Source of the DNA: Trichomonas tenax
Taxonomy: Eukaryota; Parabasalia; Trichomonadida; Trichomonadidae
Assembly (NCBI GenBank): GCA_023091735.1
Contig: JALKBU010000093.1
Span: forward strand, 1 to 64,000
Length of the DNA stretch: 64,000 nt
Reading direction: 5' to 3'
Shown: positions 40,896 through 52,135 of the stretch, one piece after another
Layout: every line of letters begins with the position of its first letter
How positions within the stretch are numbered: position 1 is the stretch's first letter
The notes under the pieces: generated by a model
Database searches by the model: none
What the model was told of the DNA's origin: nothing
The model's input: the letters and a program-made list of their open reading frames with translations, nothing else
Made by a program: the position numbers and the translations under genes

Positions 40896-42245
40896 GAGCA
40901 AGAACAAAACATATCAGATGTACTTCTTAATAGTTATCTTTGGAACAATCGGCCTTAACTTGATCATATATTCAACAATCTTATTCTTCCAGATTAGAAA
41001 ACTCAGGAGAAACAGAACTGAGATATTATCGATCTTGACAACACTTCCAAAGACAGTTATCTCCAGTATTTCTCAGTCCTTCACAAACGTCAAAGGCGAA
41101 AGCAAGATGACATCAAGCTTACCAATACAGCATTATGTCCAGCTTCTATAAAGTTGCATAAGCGAACAAACGGAATTGAACAACATCGCGAAGAGAATCC
41201 CAACGATAGTCAATTACTTCCAGTTCATTAGACTCGGAGGTGCTGACAGAAGAGAGATTCCATTCGCTGAGATGGCACATTACATCAAATCTGCCACAGA
41301 TGATTTAACATGAAAAGACATTTTGGAGCCACAGAAGATATTAATGGACAGTACGCACTGCTTCTCAGCTGTTCGGCAGTTCTATGTTGCGACATGAAGC
41401 CTGACTATGGACTGATGCTCGAAGATCCACTGATATATCCAAACGCTGCAGGAATCAATCTTCTGCAGTTATATCAGATCGGTCCAATCGAACTTTACTT
41501 AACATTCTTCTATGATACCGGTGAATCTATTGTTCCAATCATCGTCGATAACATTTCTTCGGGCGATTTCAAGCAGAACATGTTGACAATTGGCGTTATT
41601 TTCAGCGCTTTCTTCATATCATTGATTATCGTCTTCACAGCATACAGCAAAGGCAAATTTTTAAAGTTCTGCCTCAAGTTGTTCTTCAGATGTCCACCGA
41701 TGGCTATAATGAACAACCAGAGAGTTATGGACTTGTTGAGCGCCAACTACAAGGATCAGGACAATCAGCAGTATAAGTTCGCCAAGTTCTCTGCTGATGT
41801 CATCAACAGACTTAACGACGTTATCATTGTCTGCCAGGAAGAAACAAACAAGATTTTGTCAGTCAACACTTCCTTTGAAGAAATGTTTGGAATCAAGCAA
41901 TCAGGCGTCGAAAACACTGCTGTCAAAGACTTCTTCACAACAGATAGATTCCAGTGCGAAGACAACATCAACAACGTCTTCAGCCAGCCAATGAACATGA
42001 TATTCACAAAGGCCGAAAATGAGAAAGTCTTCTTCGAATTCTCGACAACATGCTTCAACGGAAGAAGAATCTTCTTTGGCCACGATCAGACACAGAGCGT
42101 TATGCAAGATAAGCTCATTGCAGATGAGAAGAAGAAGAGCGATTCAATGCTCGCATCAATCCTTCACGCTGTGGTGTGGTTCACACGACGCGCAGTACGT
42201 GATGAGGAGATATCTCTGTTTGGATCGTCTTTTAGATATTTCTAA
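40894..42245 (+). pseudogene. Truncated receptor-type cyclase: TM and PAS parts only
   Basis: Frame 1 (40894-41151) contains a TM helix (YFLIVIFGTIGLNLIIYST) and a linker, then stops. After a further stop near 41310 the frame 41310-42245 continues with INGQYALLLSCSAVLCCDMK, a second TM helix (MLTIGVIFSAFFISLIIVFT) and a PAS domain (IIVCQEETNKILSVNTSFEE MFGI). The DEKKKSDSMLASILHA hinge that normally leads into the cyclase domain is followed by unrelated sequence (VVWFTRRAVRDEE), and the catalytic domain is missing. It belongs to the same family as the decayed locus at 20830, and is much less decayed. Confidence 0.8.
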
Positions 42246-43265
42246 ATTATTTTCCTGTTATTCAGATTTTGGTTTAATTTAAAGATGGGATTAGATAGAG
42301 TACGTGATATCTATGAGTGTACCAAAGTTTCGAGCCAAAGTATTGTTTTTTTTGTTAAAACTCACTGAATTGTCATGTAAAAAAGTCTTTTAACTTGTAA
42401 AATGATGACAGAGAACTATGTACTAATATGAAAATTGCAGCCATTTGTAGCCCAATCCTTTGTAGGCGATAAAAAATTAATTGTTTACTGAATATAAACT
42501 CGATTTGTCGTATAAAAGCTCAAAAAGACCATGTAAATATACAGGGAAAGTTTCGAGGTCAAGTTTATATTTTAAAAAGAAAATGTATTATTTTGAATGG
42601 TTTATAATTAATTTTTTAGCTCTCAAATATTTGCATTCATCAGTTAACATCAGTAAAGAGTCAAAACGCATAGAAGCAGCTCTATACACCATTGCTAAAG
42701 GAATATAAAATTTTTTATTTCAACAAAATCATTCTTTCAGAGCCTAATTCACAGGAAAACAATAATTTTTATTTTTTGAAAGATTTCTCAAACTTTTTTT
42801 CTGAAGGAGAATTTGAATCAGAAAATTGAGATAAATCGATTTTTCAGACATTTTGAAATTTTTAATGCATTCTCATCTATTTGTGATGGAAAACGCAAAA
42901 ACTAAGAAATGGCGAGATTTTGGAATTGTGGGGATTCATAATTTTTTTTCTGATAGTGGCGCCCATATGACATCCGATTTCAGTGGTCATCAATTGACTT
43001 TCGAATCCATTATTCAAATCACCGAATGCAGTTATGAAAAACAAGCAAAATTTCGATTTATTGATAAACTCTCAATTCTTTACTGATTTGATAAAATCGA
43101 TTTTTATTCAGTTTTTCTATATATCTACATGAGTACAGCAATATTCATAAATTGTCAAATTTTTCCCTCAAACGTACTAAAAAGCTATTTATTATTTCTT
43201 TTTGCGGCTGTAAATGTTTTATATCACAATATTTTTTGAGTTTAAACTCAGAAAAATATTTTCCC
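42246..43265. other. AT-rich spacer
   Basis: Two short ORFs (42481-42708, 42853-43086) show no domain or promoter. Nothing else was seen. Confidence 0.45.
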
Positions 43266-43285
43266 TCAAAATACAATATCGACGA
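43266..43285 (+). promoter_or_regulatory. Initiator of the second Myb gene
   Basis: TCAAAATACAATATCGACGA lies before ATGTCC, with putative start A43268 and an 18-nt leader. It argues against the upstream in-frame start at 43214. Confidence 0.5.
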
Positions 43286-43822
43286 ATGTCCTATAGCAGT
43301 TATAACCCATACGAGAAGCGCAAGGAGCAGCGCATTATATTCACCAAGGCCGAGGACGAGAAGCTCATTCGATTGGTCGAAAGATCGGGAAGAAGACCAA
43401 ATTGGAAGTCAATCTCTGCTGTAATGAAAACAAGGTCTCCGAGACAATGCAGAGAGAGATACAGGAACTATCTGAACCCAAATATCGAGCATTCAGAATG
43501 GAAAAAAGAAGAGGACCAGATCATTTTGAATCAATATGCGATACTTGGAAATCAGTGGAAAAAGATCTCAGAATCACTCCCTGGAAGGACAGGAAACTCT
43601 ATCCGTAACAGGTATCACTCACTCGCGAGACAACAGCAAAGACTCAATCAGTTCTGTACTAAACAGATTTTGCCTGTTGCACCGAAGAGAGCGCCAAAGT
43701 TAAACATACAACCTGTTGTGGATTCTTCTTCTGACGTGAACGTTGATCTCACAATGCAATTCGATTCGATTTCCATACCAATTGATAGTATTTTCTTTGA
43801 TGACACATCAAACTCGAACTAA
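43286..43822 (+). CDS. R2R3 Myb DNA-binding protein
   Basis: A 178-residue protein. Repeat 1 (about 17-68): IIFTKAEDEKLIRLVERSG, NWKSISAVMKTRSPRQCRER and YRNYL. Repeat 2 (about 73-118): EWKKEEDQIILNQYAILGNQ, WKKISESLPGRTGNSIRNRY. The recognition helices SPRQCRERY and TGNSIRNRYH are intact. A Lys/Pro tail and an acidic Ser/Asp C terminus (SSSDVNVDL, IFFDDTSNSN) follow, a plausible activation segment. It has the same two-repeat layout as the gene at 4853 but a divergent sequence, so the two probably have different targets. Confidence 0.9.
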   Translation: MSYSSYNPYEKRKEQRIIFTKAEDEKLIRLVERSGRRPNWKSISAVMKTRSPRQCRERYRNYLNPNIEHSEWKKEEDQIILNQYAILGNQWKKISESLPGRTGNSIRNRYHSLARQQQRLNQFCTKQILPVAPKRAPKLNIQPVVDSSSDVNVDLTMQFDSISIPIDSIFFDDTSNSN

Positions 43823-44892
43823 TCTTGTTTTGCTCTGTTTGATACTTAAACATGCAATTTTAATCATATATTTCTTTGATATTTGATCAAAATATGAAAA
43901 CCTATTGTTAACCAATATCTAGCATATCACCGTAACAGCGGTTATGAATTTAAAAGAATTGTATACCGCGATGTCTTATTGATTAGCATTTTGTGGAAAA
44001 GATTCAATAATTATGAGAAAAGTCATACGATTCGTGGTAAATAACGACATCAAGCATTTTTGTGAATCAGAAAGTCTCATATCATTTGTTATATTATTTG
44101 AAAAATTATAAAAACGAATATTGCTATGGATAATGTGTGTATTTGGTATATTTCAAGAGATAGAAACGTAAACAATCATTGGATGTTCAAATGCAGCTCA
44201 TTGCTATCAAAGATCAGTCTCAGAAGCTAATACCAGATATATTTTAAAGTTATTCTAGTATTTCAATGGTAAAAAGCACGCTTAGATTTTGGCGTCATGA
44301 TCTATAGTATTCGACATTCATCATTCATCATAAAAATGTTATGATGAATTTTCATACATTAATATAAGAGAACAATGATAATTATTGAGACATTATTATA
44401 GAAATCTTACTGCATATTCTTATATATAAAGATAAACACAATGAAACCGATTTTGATTCTCCAGAGTAATATAAATCCATATACTTGACTCAAGAATTCG
44501 AGAAATATATTCCAATTAGTGTTTTCAAATGAAATTATAACACAAAAGTCTTTAGAAGTGGATTATTTTTGATAAAATTACTTAAAAAACCATTTTGTGA
44601 TTTTAAAACTTGAAAGCTATCTTCTGCGACTTCAGGCAGAGCTGTTCTTGAGGAATTTTTGGATATTTTGAAAATTATGGTTATTGACATGTAATGTTGT
44701 AAAGAGGTACCGAAATTTTAGATCGTTTTTTGATGGGGAATCATTAAGGTAGTATAATTGCATGTTTAAAATTACTTTAAAAGCCTTATAATGACAATCG
44801 AAAATCTTGCCATGTAAATCGATTTTTTTGACAATCAAAACAATAAATGTGCATTAATCACACCACAGGCAGAAAGAATATTTGATTTTTTC
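43823..44892. other. AT-rich spacer
   Basis: No supported gene. A 68-codon minus-strand ORF at 44632-44838 shows no recognisable feature. Confidence 0.45.
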
Positions 44893-46329
44893 AAAAGGTG
44901 TTTGCACTTCTTCCGCCCAGCCAATTTGTCCCCTGCTCATAGGGTAGATACTAGGCAACATATATAGTGTCCCTACCAAAATAGAAAGAATGTTACTGTA
45001 AATTAGCTAACTTTCGTGAAGCGGAAAAGCTCCTCATTTTTTTAGCGATACAAGAAAAAAAATATAGTGAAAAATCTAAAATCTCAATTTTTGCCCTTCA
45101 AGAATGATTTCACGTGTTTCTAAATCGACAGATTCAACTGACAATACATATGAGATGTTTTATGCATATAAATTTTGTGAAACTCCTTAATCTTATCGTT
45201 AATAGAAGATATTATATCCTGTTTTAAAAAGTTTATGCAAATCTACACTCACTTCCATTTTTCTCTTAGTTGTATTAACAATAAAGCGTATAATAACAGA
45301 GTATTTACAAATGAACAAAATAATATTCAGATTTGAAATAGATTCGGCCTCTTCATCGTCTTCTTCTGATTTGTCATCCTCATTTAGATGAATATGTCTG
45401 TATTCGGTGATAATTTGTAGATATTTCGAAGTCTGATCATGCTTCCACCTTGAGAAACCTTGAATCATGCTGCGACATCGTAGATGCAAGCAGATAACGT
45501 TGCGTGAACTATATGTTTTGTTGCATCAAATGATTCGCTTGCAAAGAAGTCGTCACGACATTTGATAAAGGTAGGTCTAGAGGAGCGTTTTACTGATAGA
45601 TAGACTCAACAATAGAAGGAAGTGGATTGTGTTATGATGACCAGTTCATGCTGCTCTTGTTTCAAGTAAAAAATGTAATTCTGACAAATTTTGCGTTATT
45701 TTTGTATTACAAATTGATTTTCTTCATATAATAACAGCGAAGGGATGAAATACACGTGTGTCTTCAACTAAATTTAATGTCAGAAAACGTCTATTCCAAC
45801 TTGGAAATAATTAGAAATTTTCATTGAGAGTCAATCCATAAATTTCACTACATCATATATTGCTGTATTGCAAATGTAGTCGAATCGTATAGTTGACATC
45901 TGAAGAATAAAATGTTGATATTTTGAAATCATTCAATTTACAATAACTTTAGCTAATATTCATATATGATAGTAAGAAAGTGAAGCCTTAATTATCTTTT
46001 CAATACTGTTAAGATTGGCTGAGTAGATTTTTCTGAATGAAATGTCGGAAATGAATTGGATTGTTTGAGGGCATAAATGCAACCTCCATGATAACAGAGG
46101 TATACGTAAGAAGTTTGAGTAAATTTAGACATCTTTTTGAAAAACACAATAATTATATAGGATGAAAGAAATTTCTTGCAACATTATGAGGCTGATATGC
46201 TTACATCGATAGTTTTCTTTATCATCATGCCACAGAAGCCCATGAATGGATCGACAATAGCGAGTTAAGTAAGGAGGAAGACACCCGAAAAATCTGACAG
46301 GGTGTCAAAAAATAGTGCAAACACCTTTT
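44893..46329. mobile_element. Candidate element with 16-bp inverted ends
   Basis: AAAAGGTGTTTGCACT at 44893-44908 recurs inverted at 46314-46329. Both ends are flanked by TTTTC (44888-44892 and 46330-46334), a possible 5-bp target duplication. The 1437-bp interior has only weak ORFs, such as 45199-45489 (minus), without transposase motifs. The inverted ends are short and the flanks T-rich, so chance is possible. A further hairpin (GACACCC / GGGTGTC) lies near the right end. Confidence 0.45.
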
Positions 46330-46375
46330 TTTTCATCGACAAAATTTTGTGTTTACACTAATTTTTGTTGAGAAG

Positions 46376-49300
46376 ATGGATCTTGAGAATTCACGAGTAG
46401 ATCCATCTTCATATCCGAAACGATTTTATTTCTTTTCATATGTACTTAACAAAGAGCCGATGCTTCAGATAGTATCGAACGTTTTCGTGATTATAAGTTA
46501 CATTCAAAGTTTTATGGTCGCTTTTGTCCCATTAATTGTATTTTCAAATAGTACTGTGGACACGGATAAAGTCATTAGGCTAGTTTATATCTTCCTAGGA
46601 TTCGTCGAAAGCCCATATAATTTACATTACGCAAAAATGTGGATCCATACATCTACAATTGCTTTCTTTTTGATAGCAATGACAACAGCGGTCATGTGGC
46701 TGACATTTTCTCACGCTCGCAGAAATTCAAGAATATTTTTAAAATTACGAGGCTTGCTTTTTATTTTTGTTCCAAATAATATGTTTTACCAATCTGCTAT
46801 GTTCATCGGAGCACAGCTAGAAGACATTGACATAACAAAATCTCGTTTTTCGCGAGTTTTTTTAGTTTGCGTCAACTTAATCAGCTTAACTATCGTTATT
46901 TTCTTCTCAATTAACATTTCCCCGCTAATTTTAAAGAATCCTGTCATGTCACCTTCATCAATGCCATGCAGATTATTTCCAGATTTTCATTTTATGTTTC
47001 ACGCACTTGCTGAATACGTTTATATAGTTCAAATACTGACGGTGCAAAACATGAATTTTCAATATTTTATCTGTGTGATTTTTGCAGCATATTCGATTTA
47101 TGATTGTGTTAGAATTTGGAATATACCTTACGTTCATTATATAGACACAGCAGCAACAATTTCCTGCAATATAATTCATGCTACGACACTCCCAATCACT
47201 TTAATTTTTTCAAAAAAGAATTATTCAGGCGTAATATTTATAATTTCATTGGTGTCATTCATTGGCATCATCATAGCATTCTATTTACTGCTCAGACATC
47301 GCGGAAAAAAGTACCTAGCATCTTTCACAAAATATCACACGATTCCACAAACAGATGATCAATGTCTCCTGTTGATCACAGAGGCAATAATCAATAATGC
47401 GATAACGAAAGATTTGATTCTTGCATTGGAGCCAATTGTCGAAACATCAGGAAGAATTGATTTATTATCTACATTTCAATACATGAAAATTCTTCGTGTT
47501 GACACATCAGACTCATTCTATGGAATGAAGCACATTCTTCTGTCTCTAAATATGTTTAGAGATTTGAACCCACCACAGAGATATTTCATCTTTGAGTTAA
47601 TCCACGCAATCTCTAAACGAGACACAGATCCTTTCTTACCACAGAACAACGAACTCATCCAGATGTACCAAAACTACGAAAATTGTTCATCAAAATTCTG
47701 GGATTACATGATTCAGGGGAAATTGAAACAAGGCGTTCGTTCATTGATTGAACTCGATGACATTATCTCAGATTTCACAATGAACTTCATTTCATATTAT
47801 CACTTCTTCTCAAACAACGAAATGATCGATCAACTCAAAACAGAATTTATGGACAACGTTTCTCCGCTGTACACATGGGATTGCAACCGATCGAATGAAG
47901 TTAGGATGACCGAGCTTCATTACCGATACGCGAGTTTCATCGCACGACCAGCAGGCGATGTTGCACGCGACATTTTTGGTGAGCGAGAGATCGAAAAATT
48001 TGTCAATGATGAATCACAGAAAACGCTTAATTTCAAGTTCAATATTCAACCGCATGTCAAGAAACCGCTCTCAAGTAGGACAAATTGCATATTTGTTCTC
48101 GACATTTTAATTTGCATCATTTTATTCATCGCCTGCGTCATATATCCATTCATGATCATTTCAAAATCAGATTATGCCACAGAGTTTCATGCATTCTCTT
48201 CAAGTTTATCAAATCTTTCTGCAAGTTGGGCCGAATTATCTATTTTGATTGGCTACTCAACGAATCAGTCATTATACGAACTCAACACATTCGAAGCACA
48301 GCGGAAAATCGTTCCTATCAATACATCTGAAATGATATCAAGTGAATCATTATATCGAAGGATCAATTCAACAATCATCACATTAGTTCACTCACTGAGA
48401 CAGATTTTGATCAAGAACACATATTACACAACAGATGAGGCATTGACAAAAATCGGAAATATCATCAATGCCGACACTATCACATACGGACAGTACGAAA
48501 ACATCACCGAAGATGACATTTCTAATATGTCTCTCAAGACGATGATGCTATTCTATGGCCTTCATATTTTGCAGAATTTGGGTGGTTTAGATCCAGAAAA
48601 AGCGAACGAATCACAGCTTGTCGAAGAATTTCGAAGCCGAGGAATCACATTCACAACAGTTTCTCATCAAACGTTAACGCAGATCAGAGAAACATTCCAA
48701 TATATCGACTCATATGTCCACAACACTATTGGGGCAACGAGTATCTCGCCAACATATGTTCGAACATTCATCATAATTATCGCAGTATGCAATATATTGA
48801 ATCCATTCGTTCTTTTCTGGTTTCGTCATTCAGCGATCAAAGAAGTATCGAGAGCGTGCAGAGACAATTTCAGACCTAAAGTATTTGAGGAAGGATATGA
48901 AATCGAAGAGTACGCAGCGGAAGTCGAAGAGTTTTCATATTCATCTGTCATTCCTAAATTGACGTGGTCTCTTTTGTTCTTCGTTTTGTTCAGCGGCTTC
49001 ATGGTTGGTTTGTGGGAGATGATTTATGACAATTACTACGACGCATTCTCTATTCACGACACTATCATTGCGATTCACAGGATGTCCGTTCAAGCATCAA
49101 TCACTATGGTTCGCGTTGCATTGGAATGGAAGAAGAATGCTACTACATGCAAGCAATCAGTTGAGGCATCAGATCAGCTGTTTAAGGACATTTACAAATT
49201 TTGCATCGGGTTCAACGAAACACATATCAATGCGGAGCCTATCTTTAACGCGACACATTCTATCTACTCAGGGAAGATGCCTACATATGCAACATTCCAC

Positions 49301-50818
49301 GACTTTTACAAACTTATTTCGTTCGGCGGCCTGAATCGCGTCATTGCATACTTCACGAGGCACATCGCGATGGACATCTCACGAATTCTGTCACCGATGA
49401 CATCAAACGCGATGCACATTTACTTCAACGAAGCCCAAGAGAAATACACCCAAATTTTGTCATATTTAGATCAAGCGCTCATCGAGAAATTGAATGACAC
49501 GTACGTTCTTTGCTACATTTCAATATTCTGTTTCTTTATTGCTCTGTTCTCTCTTCCATTCATCTTCTGGATTCGATACATGAAAGTTGATGCATTGAAG
49601 ATCCAACTCGGGCGCTTGATTCTTGACCTTGACACTAATTTCATCACGAAGAACCAATGTTTGGTCGAGTACATCATCGGATCTAAGACGGGCGATTTGC
49701 CATGGAGGAAAGGATCTCCGATCTTCGATATCCTGAACACGAGTGACACCGCGATTCTTATCATCAACGATCACAACTCTATCATGGCATTCACTCGATG
49801 TGTTTCAGAGCTCTTCGCATACCAGCCTGAGCAGCTGATCGGACAGCACTACACTATGCTCTTCACGAACAAAGGAGAGCCGCCATCGAAGGCACACGAG
49901 TTCTTCTTCTCAAGGATCTCAGACCTATTGACTATGTCAAACGGTTGCACATCAAAGATCATCACCGGTGTCACATCAGATGGCAAGTACATCAAACTTG
50001 ATATCCACGCATGCGTTTTCGTTTACGACGGCATGAAGTTCATTTTGTTCCACATCAACAATTTAGGATCGATCTCCGAGTTTGAAGAAGCGACAACTCT
50101 TTGCCAAGGCAAGATCATCGAGATGTTCGAGTCATCTATTCCTCTCCGCCTTTTCCCTCCATCAGAAGACGGGAGCAGAATCCTCTCACGAAAATTCTTC
50201 GGCGGCACTATCGTCTTCTGCGCGTTAGACGGCACAGACATCATCAAGCAGTCACCAGATCAAGAATACGGCGTCTTAGAGAAAGTTGAGCCATTCTTCT
50301 GCGGCAGCGAAGATGCAATCGTTTTGTCTAATACAGGTTCTTATGCATTGATCGTCTTCGGCAACGCTGACAACACGCGAATGCACAGAGTTCGAGGTCT
50401 CAAGTTCATCAAAGAATTCCTGAGCGATTCAGAGAAGACGTGCTCTCAAGTTTCAGTTATGATGAACATCGATCAATGCTTCGAAGTTGTTCAGTTCCTC
50501 CCACCATCAGTTCCTAAAGAATTCGACGGCAAAGAGATTCCTGCTAAAGACTCTAACATGTTCTGCCCATGGATGACGACAGACCCATTCATCAACCAAC
50601 TCAATGACTTCGGAACTATGCTCTCTGTCCTCCGGCCGAACATCGTCATCATGCAGGCAAACTTGAGCGAGCCACTTGAGAAGTATTGCAAGATTATGCC
50701 CGTCACACTCGTCAACAACACTGAGCGATTTGTTGGTGTTGCCATCGAAGAGCTTCCAGATCCATACGTGATGCTCGAAGAGTTAACGAATGACACCACA
50801 CAACAGAAGCAAATATAA
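46376..50818 (+). CDS. Large multi-TM PAS-domain protein with a degenerate cyclase-like C terminus
   Basis: A 1480-residue membrane protein. About six or seven TM helices lie in the first 315 residues (VFVIISYIQSFMVAFVPLIV, VIFIISLVSFIGIIIAFYLL). A long cytosolic region follows, then TM pairs at about 575-600, 805-830, 860-885 and 1050-1075 around extracellular loops with possible N-glycosylation sites. A PAS domain spans about 1112-1230 (DTAILIINDHNSIMAFTRCV, ELFAYQPEQLIGQHYTMLF). The C-terminal 210 residues (KFFGGTIVFCALDGTD, AIVLSNTGSYALIVFG) lie where Trichomonas receptor cyclases carry their catalytic domain, but the metal-binding Asp and GDA signature are not evident. It is probably a sensor related to the cyclase receptors, without cyclase activity. 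The start at 46376 is preferred to the upstream 46349, which opens with a non-ATG codon. Confidence 0.85.
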   Translation: MDLENSRVDPSSYPKRFYFFSYVLNKEPMLQIVSNVFVIISYIQSFMVAFVPLIVFSNSTVDTDKVIRLVYIFLGFVESPYNLHYAKMWIHTSTIAFFLIAMTTAVMWLTFSHARRNSRIFLKLRGLLFIFVPNNMFYQSAMFIGAQLEDIDITKSRFSRVFLVCVNLISLTIVIFFSINISPLILKNPVMSPSSMPCRLFPDFHFMFHALAEYVYIVQILTVQNMNFQYFICVIFAAYSIYDCVRIWNIPYVHYIDTAATISCNIIHATTLPITLIFSKKNYSGVIFIISLVSFIGIIIAFYLLLRHRGKKYLASFTKYHTIPQTDDQCLLLITEAIINNAITKDLILALEPIVETSGRIDLLSTFQYMKILRVDTSDSFYGMKHILLSLNMFRDLNPPQRYFIFELIHAISKRDTDPFLPQNNELIQMYQNYENCSSKFWDYMIQGKLKQGVRSLIELDDIISDFTMNFISYYHFFSNNEMIDQLKTEFMDNVSPLYTWDCNRSNEVRMTELHYRYASFIARPAGDVARDIFGEREIEKFVNDESQKTLNFKFNIQPHVKKPLSSRTNCIFVLDILICIILFIACVIYPFMIISKSDYATEFHAFSSSLSNLSASWAELSILIGYSTNQSLYELNTFEAQRKIVPINTSEMISSESLYRRINSTIITLVHSLRQILIKNTYYTTDEALTKIGNIINADTITYGQYENITEDDISNMSLKTMMLFYGLHILQNLGGLDPEKANESQLVEEFRSRGITFTTVSHQTLTQIRETFQYIDSYVHNTIGATSISPTYVRTFIIIIAVCNILNPFVLFWFRHSAIKEVSRACRDNFRPKVFEEGYEIEEYAAEVEEFSYSSVIPKLTWSLLFFVLFSGFMVGLWEMIYDNYYDAFSIHDTIIAIHRMSVQASITMVRVALEWKKNATTCKQSVEASDQLFKDIYKFCIGFNETHINAEPIFNATHSIYSGKMPTYATFHDFYKLISFGGLNRVIAYFTRHIAMDISRILSPMTSNAMHIYFNEAQEKYTQILSYLDQALIEKLNDTYVLCYISIFCFFIALFSLPFIFWIRYMKVDALKIQLGRLILDLDTNFITKNQCLVEYIIGSKTGDLPWRKGSPIFDILNTSDTAILIINDHNSIMAFTRCVSELFAYQPEQLIGQHYTMLFTNKGEPPSKAHEFFFSRISDLLTMSNGCTSKIITGVTSDGKYIKLDIHACVFVYDGMKFILFHINNLGSISEFEEATTLCQGKIIEMFESSIPLRLFPPSEDGSRILSRKFFGGTIVFCALDGTDIIKQSPDQEYGVLEKVEPFFCGSEDAIVLSNTGSYALIVFGNADNTRMHRVRGLKFIKEFLSDSEKTCSQVSVMMNIDQCFEVVQFLPPSVPKEFDGKEIPAKDSNMFCPWMTTDPFINQLNDFGTMLSVLRPNIVIMQANLSEPLEKYCKIMPVTLVNNTERFVGVAIEELPDPYVMLEELTNDTTQQKQI

Positions 50819-51141
50819 TTTTGTATTTTATTGTTTATTTTATAAATAATGTTATTGATTTTTTTATCTTCTTCAATAATCATATATCTATATATATATC
50901 GAATGATGAATATATTCTGTTTCAAAAAATTTTATTATGATAAAACTATGATTCTCATATTATCAAAGAAATGACAAAATAATCAGTTAACGTCAGTATC
51001 GTTTAACCTTTATTTCCTTCGTTTCTTTTGCTTTTTCTACAATCGGATCGTTTTTGAGTATCAAATACTCAAAAAATACAACACATATTGAACTATTATG
51101 CCATTGATCATCAACATCATTCGCTAATGGGGTGATTTTTA
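50819..51141. other. Short spacer
   Basis: No gene seen between the PAS gene and the Pmp-like frame. Confidence 0.5.
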
Positions 51142-52135
51142 ATCCACTTCCGAATTCAATCATGAAAACTCTACCTTTTCACGGGAAAATGCTATCGAAA
51201 TCGCGGCTAATGACCGTCATTACGTTCATGATGTTCGATTTCTTAATTTGAAACAAAGGTCGATTTATTATTCTAGTTCAACTGGAGATCAGACTCTTCT
51301 TCTTGTCGAACGAACTCTATTCAATAGCAACACTTTATCCTCAGGAGACGGAGGAAATCTATACTTTAAATCGACAGGCCAATGTGTCCAAAGTCGATGT
51401 TGTTGTTCGAATTGCTCACTTTATTCTCATGTTGGTGCTCATTCATATGTTTATGTGACCAAGAAGAATGATTCCAAAAGCTATATCAATCAGTTTTCCT
51501 TCTCAGATCTATATGGAACACCACATAGTGCATTTTTCCATTATTATGGTCAATCCGAAATTCATCAGATAAATATTACAAATTGTCGACATTATCGTTG
51601 TTCATGCTTCTTCTTGAGATATCCAAACAATAACATTTCTATTTCAACATCAAATTTCAGAAACAATACATCTAGTGATGATCAAGGTATTTCATTTACA
51701 TTTTGTAATGGACATTCTACGAGAATATCACAATGTAATATTGTTACACAAAATTGTAGTGGTACATATGGAGTTATTTTTGTTAATAATGGATTTGTCA
51801 CAATTGATTCTAGTGTTATCAAAGACAATACATCAGGTGATAAAAGATTGTTTTATCCAGATGGAACTTCTTGGTTCTTTGTTACAAATTCATATCTTGA
51901 CAATCCAGGAGCTCCTAACACAATTGCAACAATCATAAATCCGATTTTTAACGACAATGAAGTTTATCTCATCCTTTTCTCTTCCGCTAACTGCAAAGTC
52001 GCGAACAATCGCATTGTTAAATATTTCGACTACACTCAGTGCGCCCTTCAGTTCTGCGGCACATTCAACGACAAACTCAACAAAGGTTATTGTGCCGATT
52101 CCATCCTCAAATCATACTTTATTCTTTTCATATAA
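51142..52135 (+). pseudogene. Pmp-like beta-helix protein, 5' end missing
   Basis: The frame is open from 51142 to the TAA at 52135, about 330 codons, but has no ATG near its 5' end; its longest form relies on non-ATG codons. The sequence resembles the gene at 16923: ENAIEIAANDRYYVHDVRFL, GGNLYFKSTGQCVQSRCC, then beta-helix rungs rich in Asn, Ser and Cys (ISISTSNFRNNTSSDDQG, VTIDSSVIKDNTSGDKR). The C terminus has three Cys and a short hydrophobic end (ILKSYFILFI) but no clear TM anchor. Either the start was lost or a first segment is out of frame. It probably derives from a surface-protein family. Confidence 0.6.

Noticed and set aside
46973..50925. Short ORFs on both strands across the large PAS gene
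   Set aside because: Shadows of the 1480-codon frame, which has TM helices and a PAS domain.
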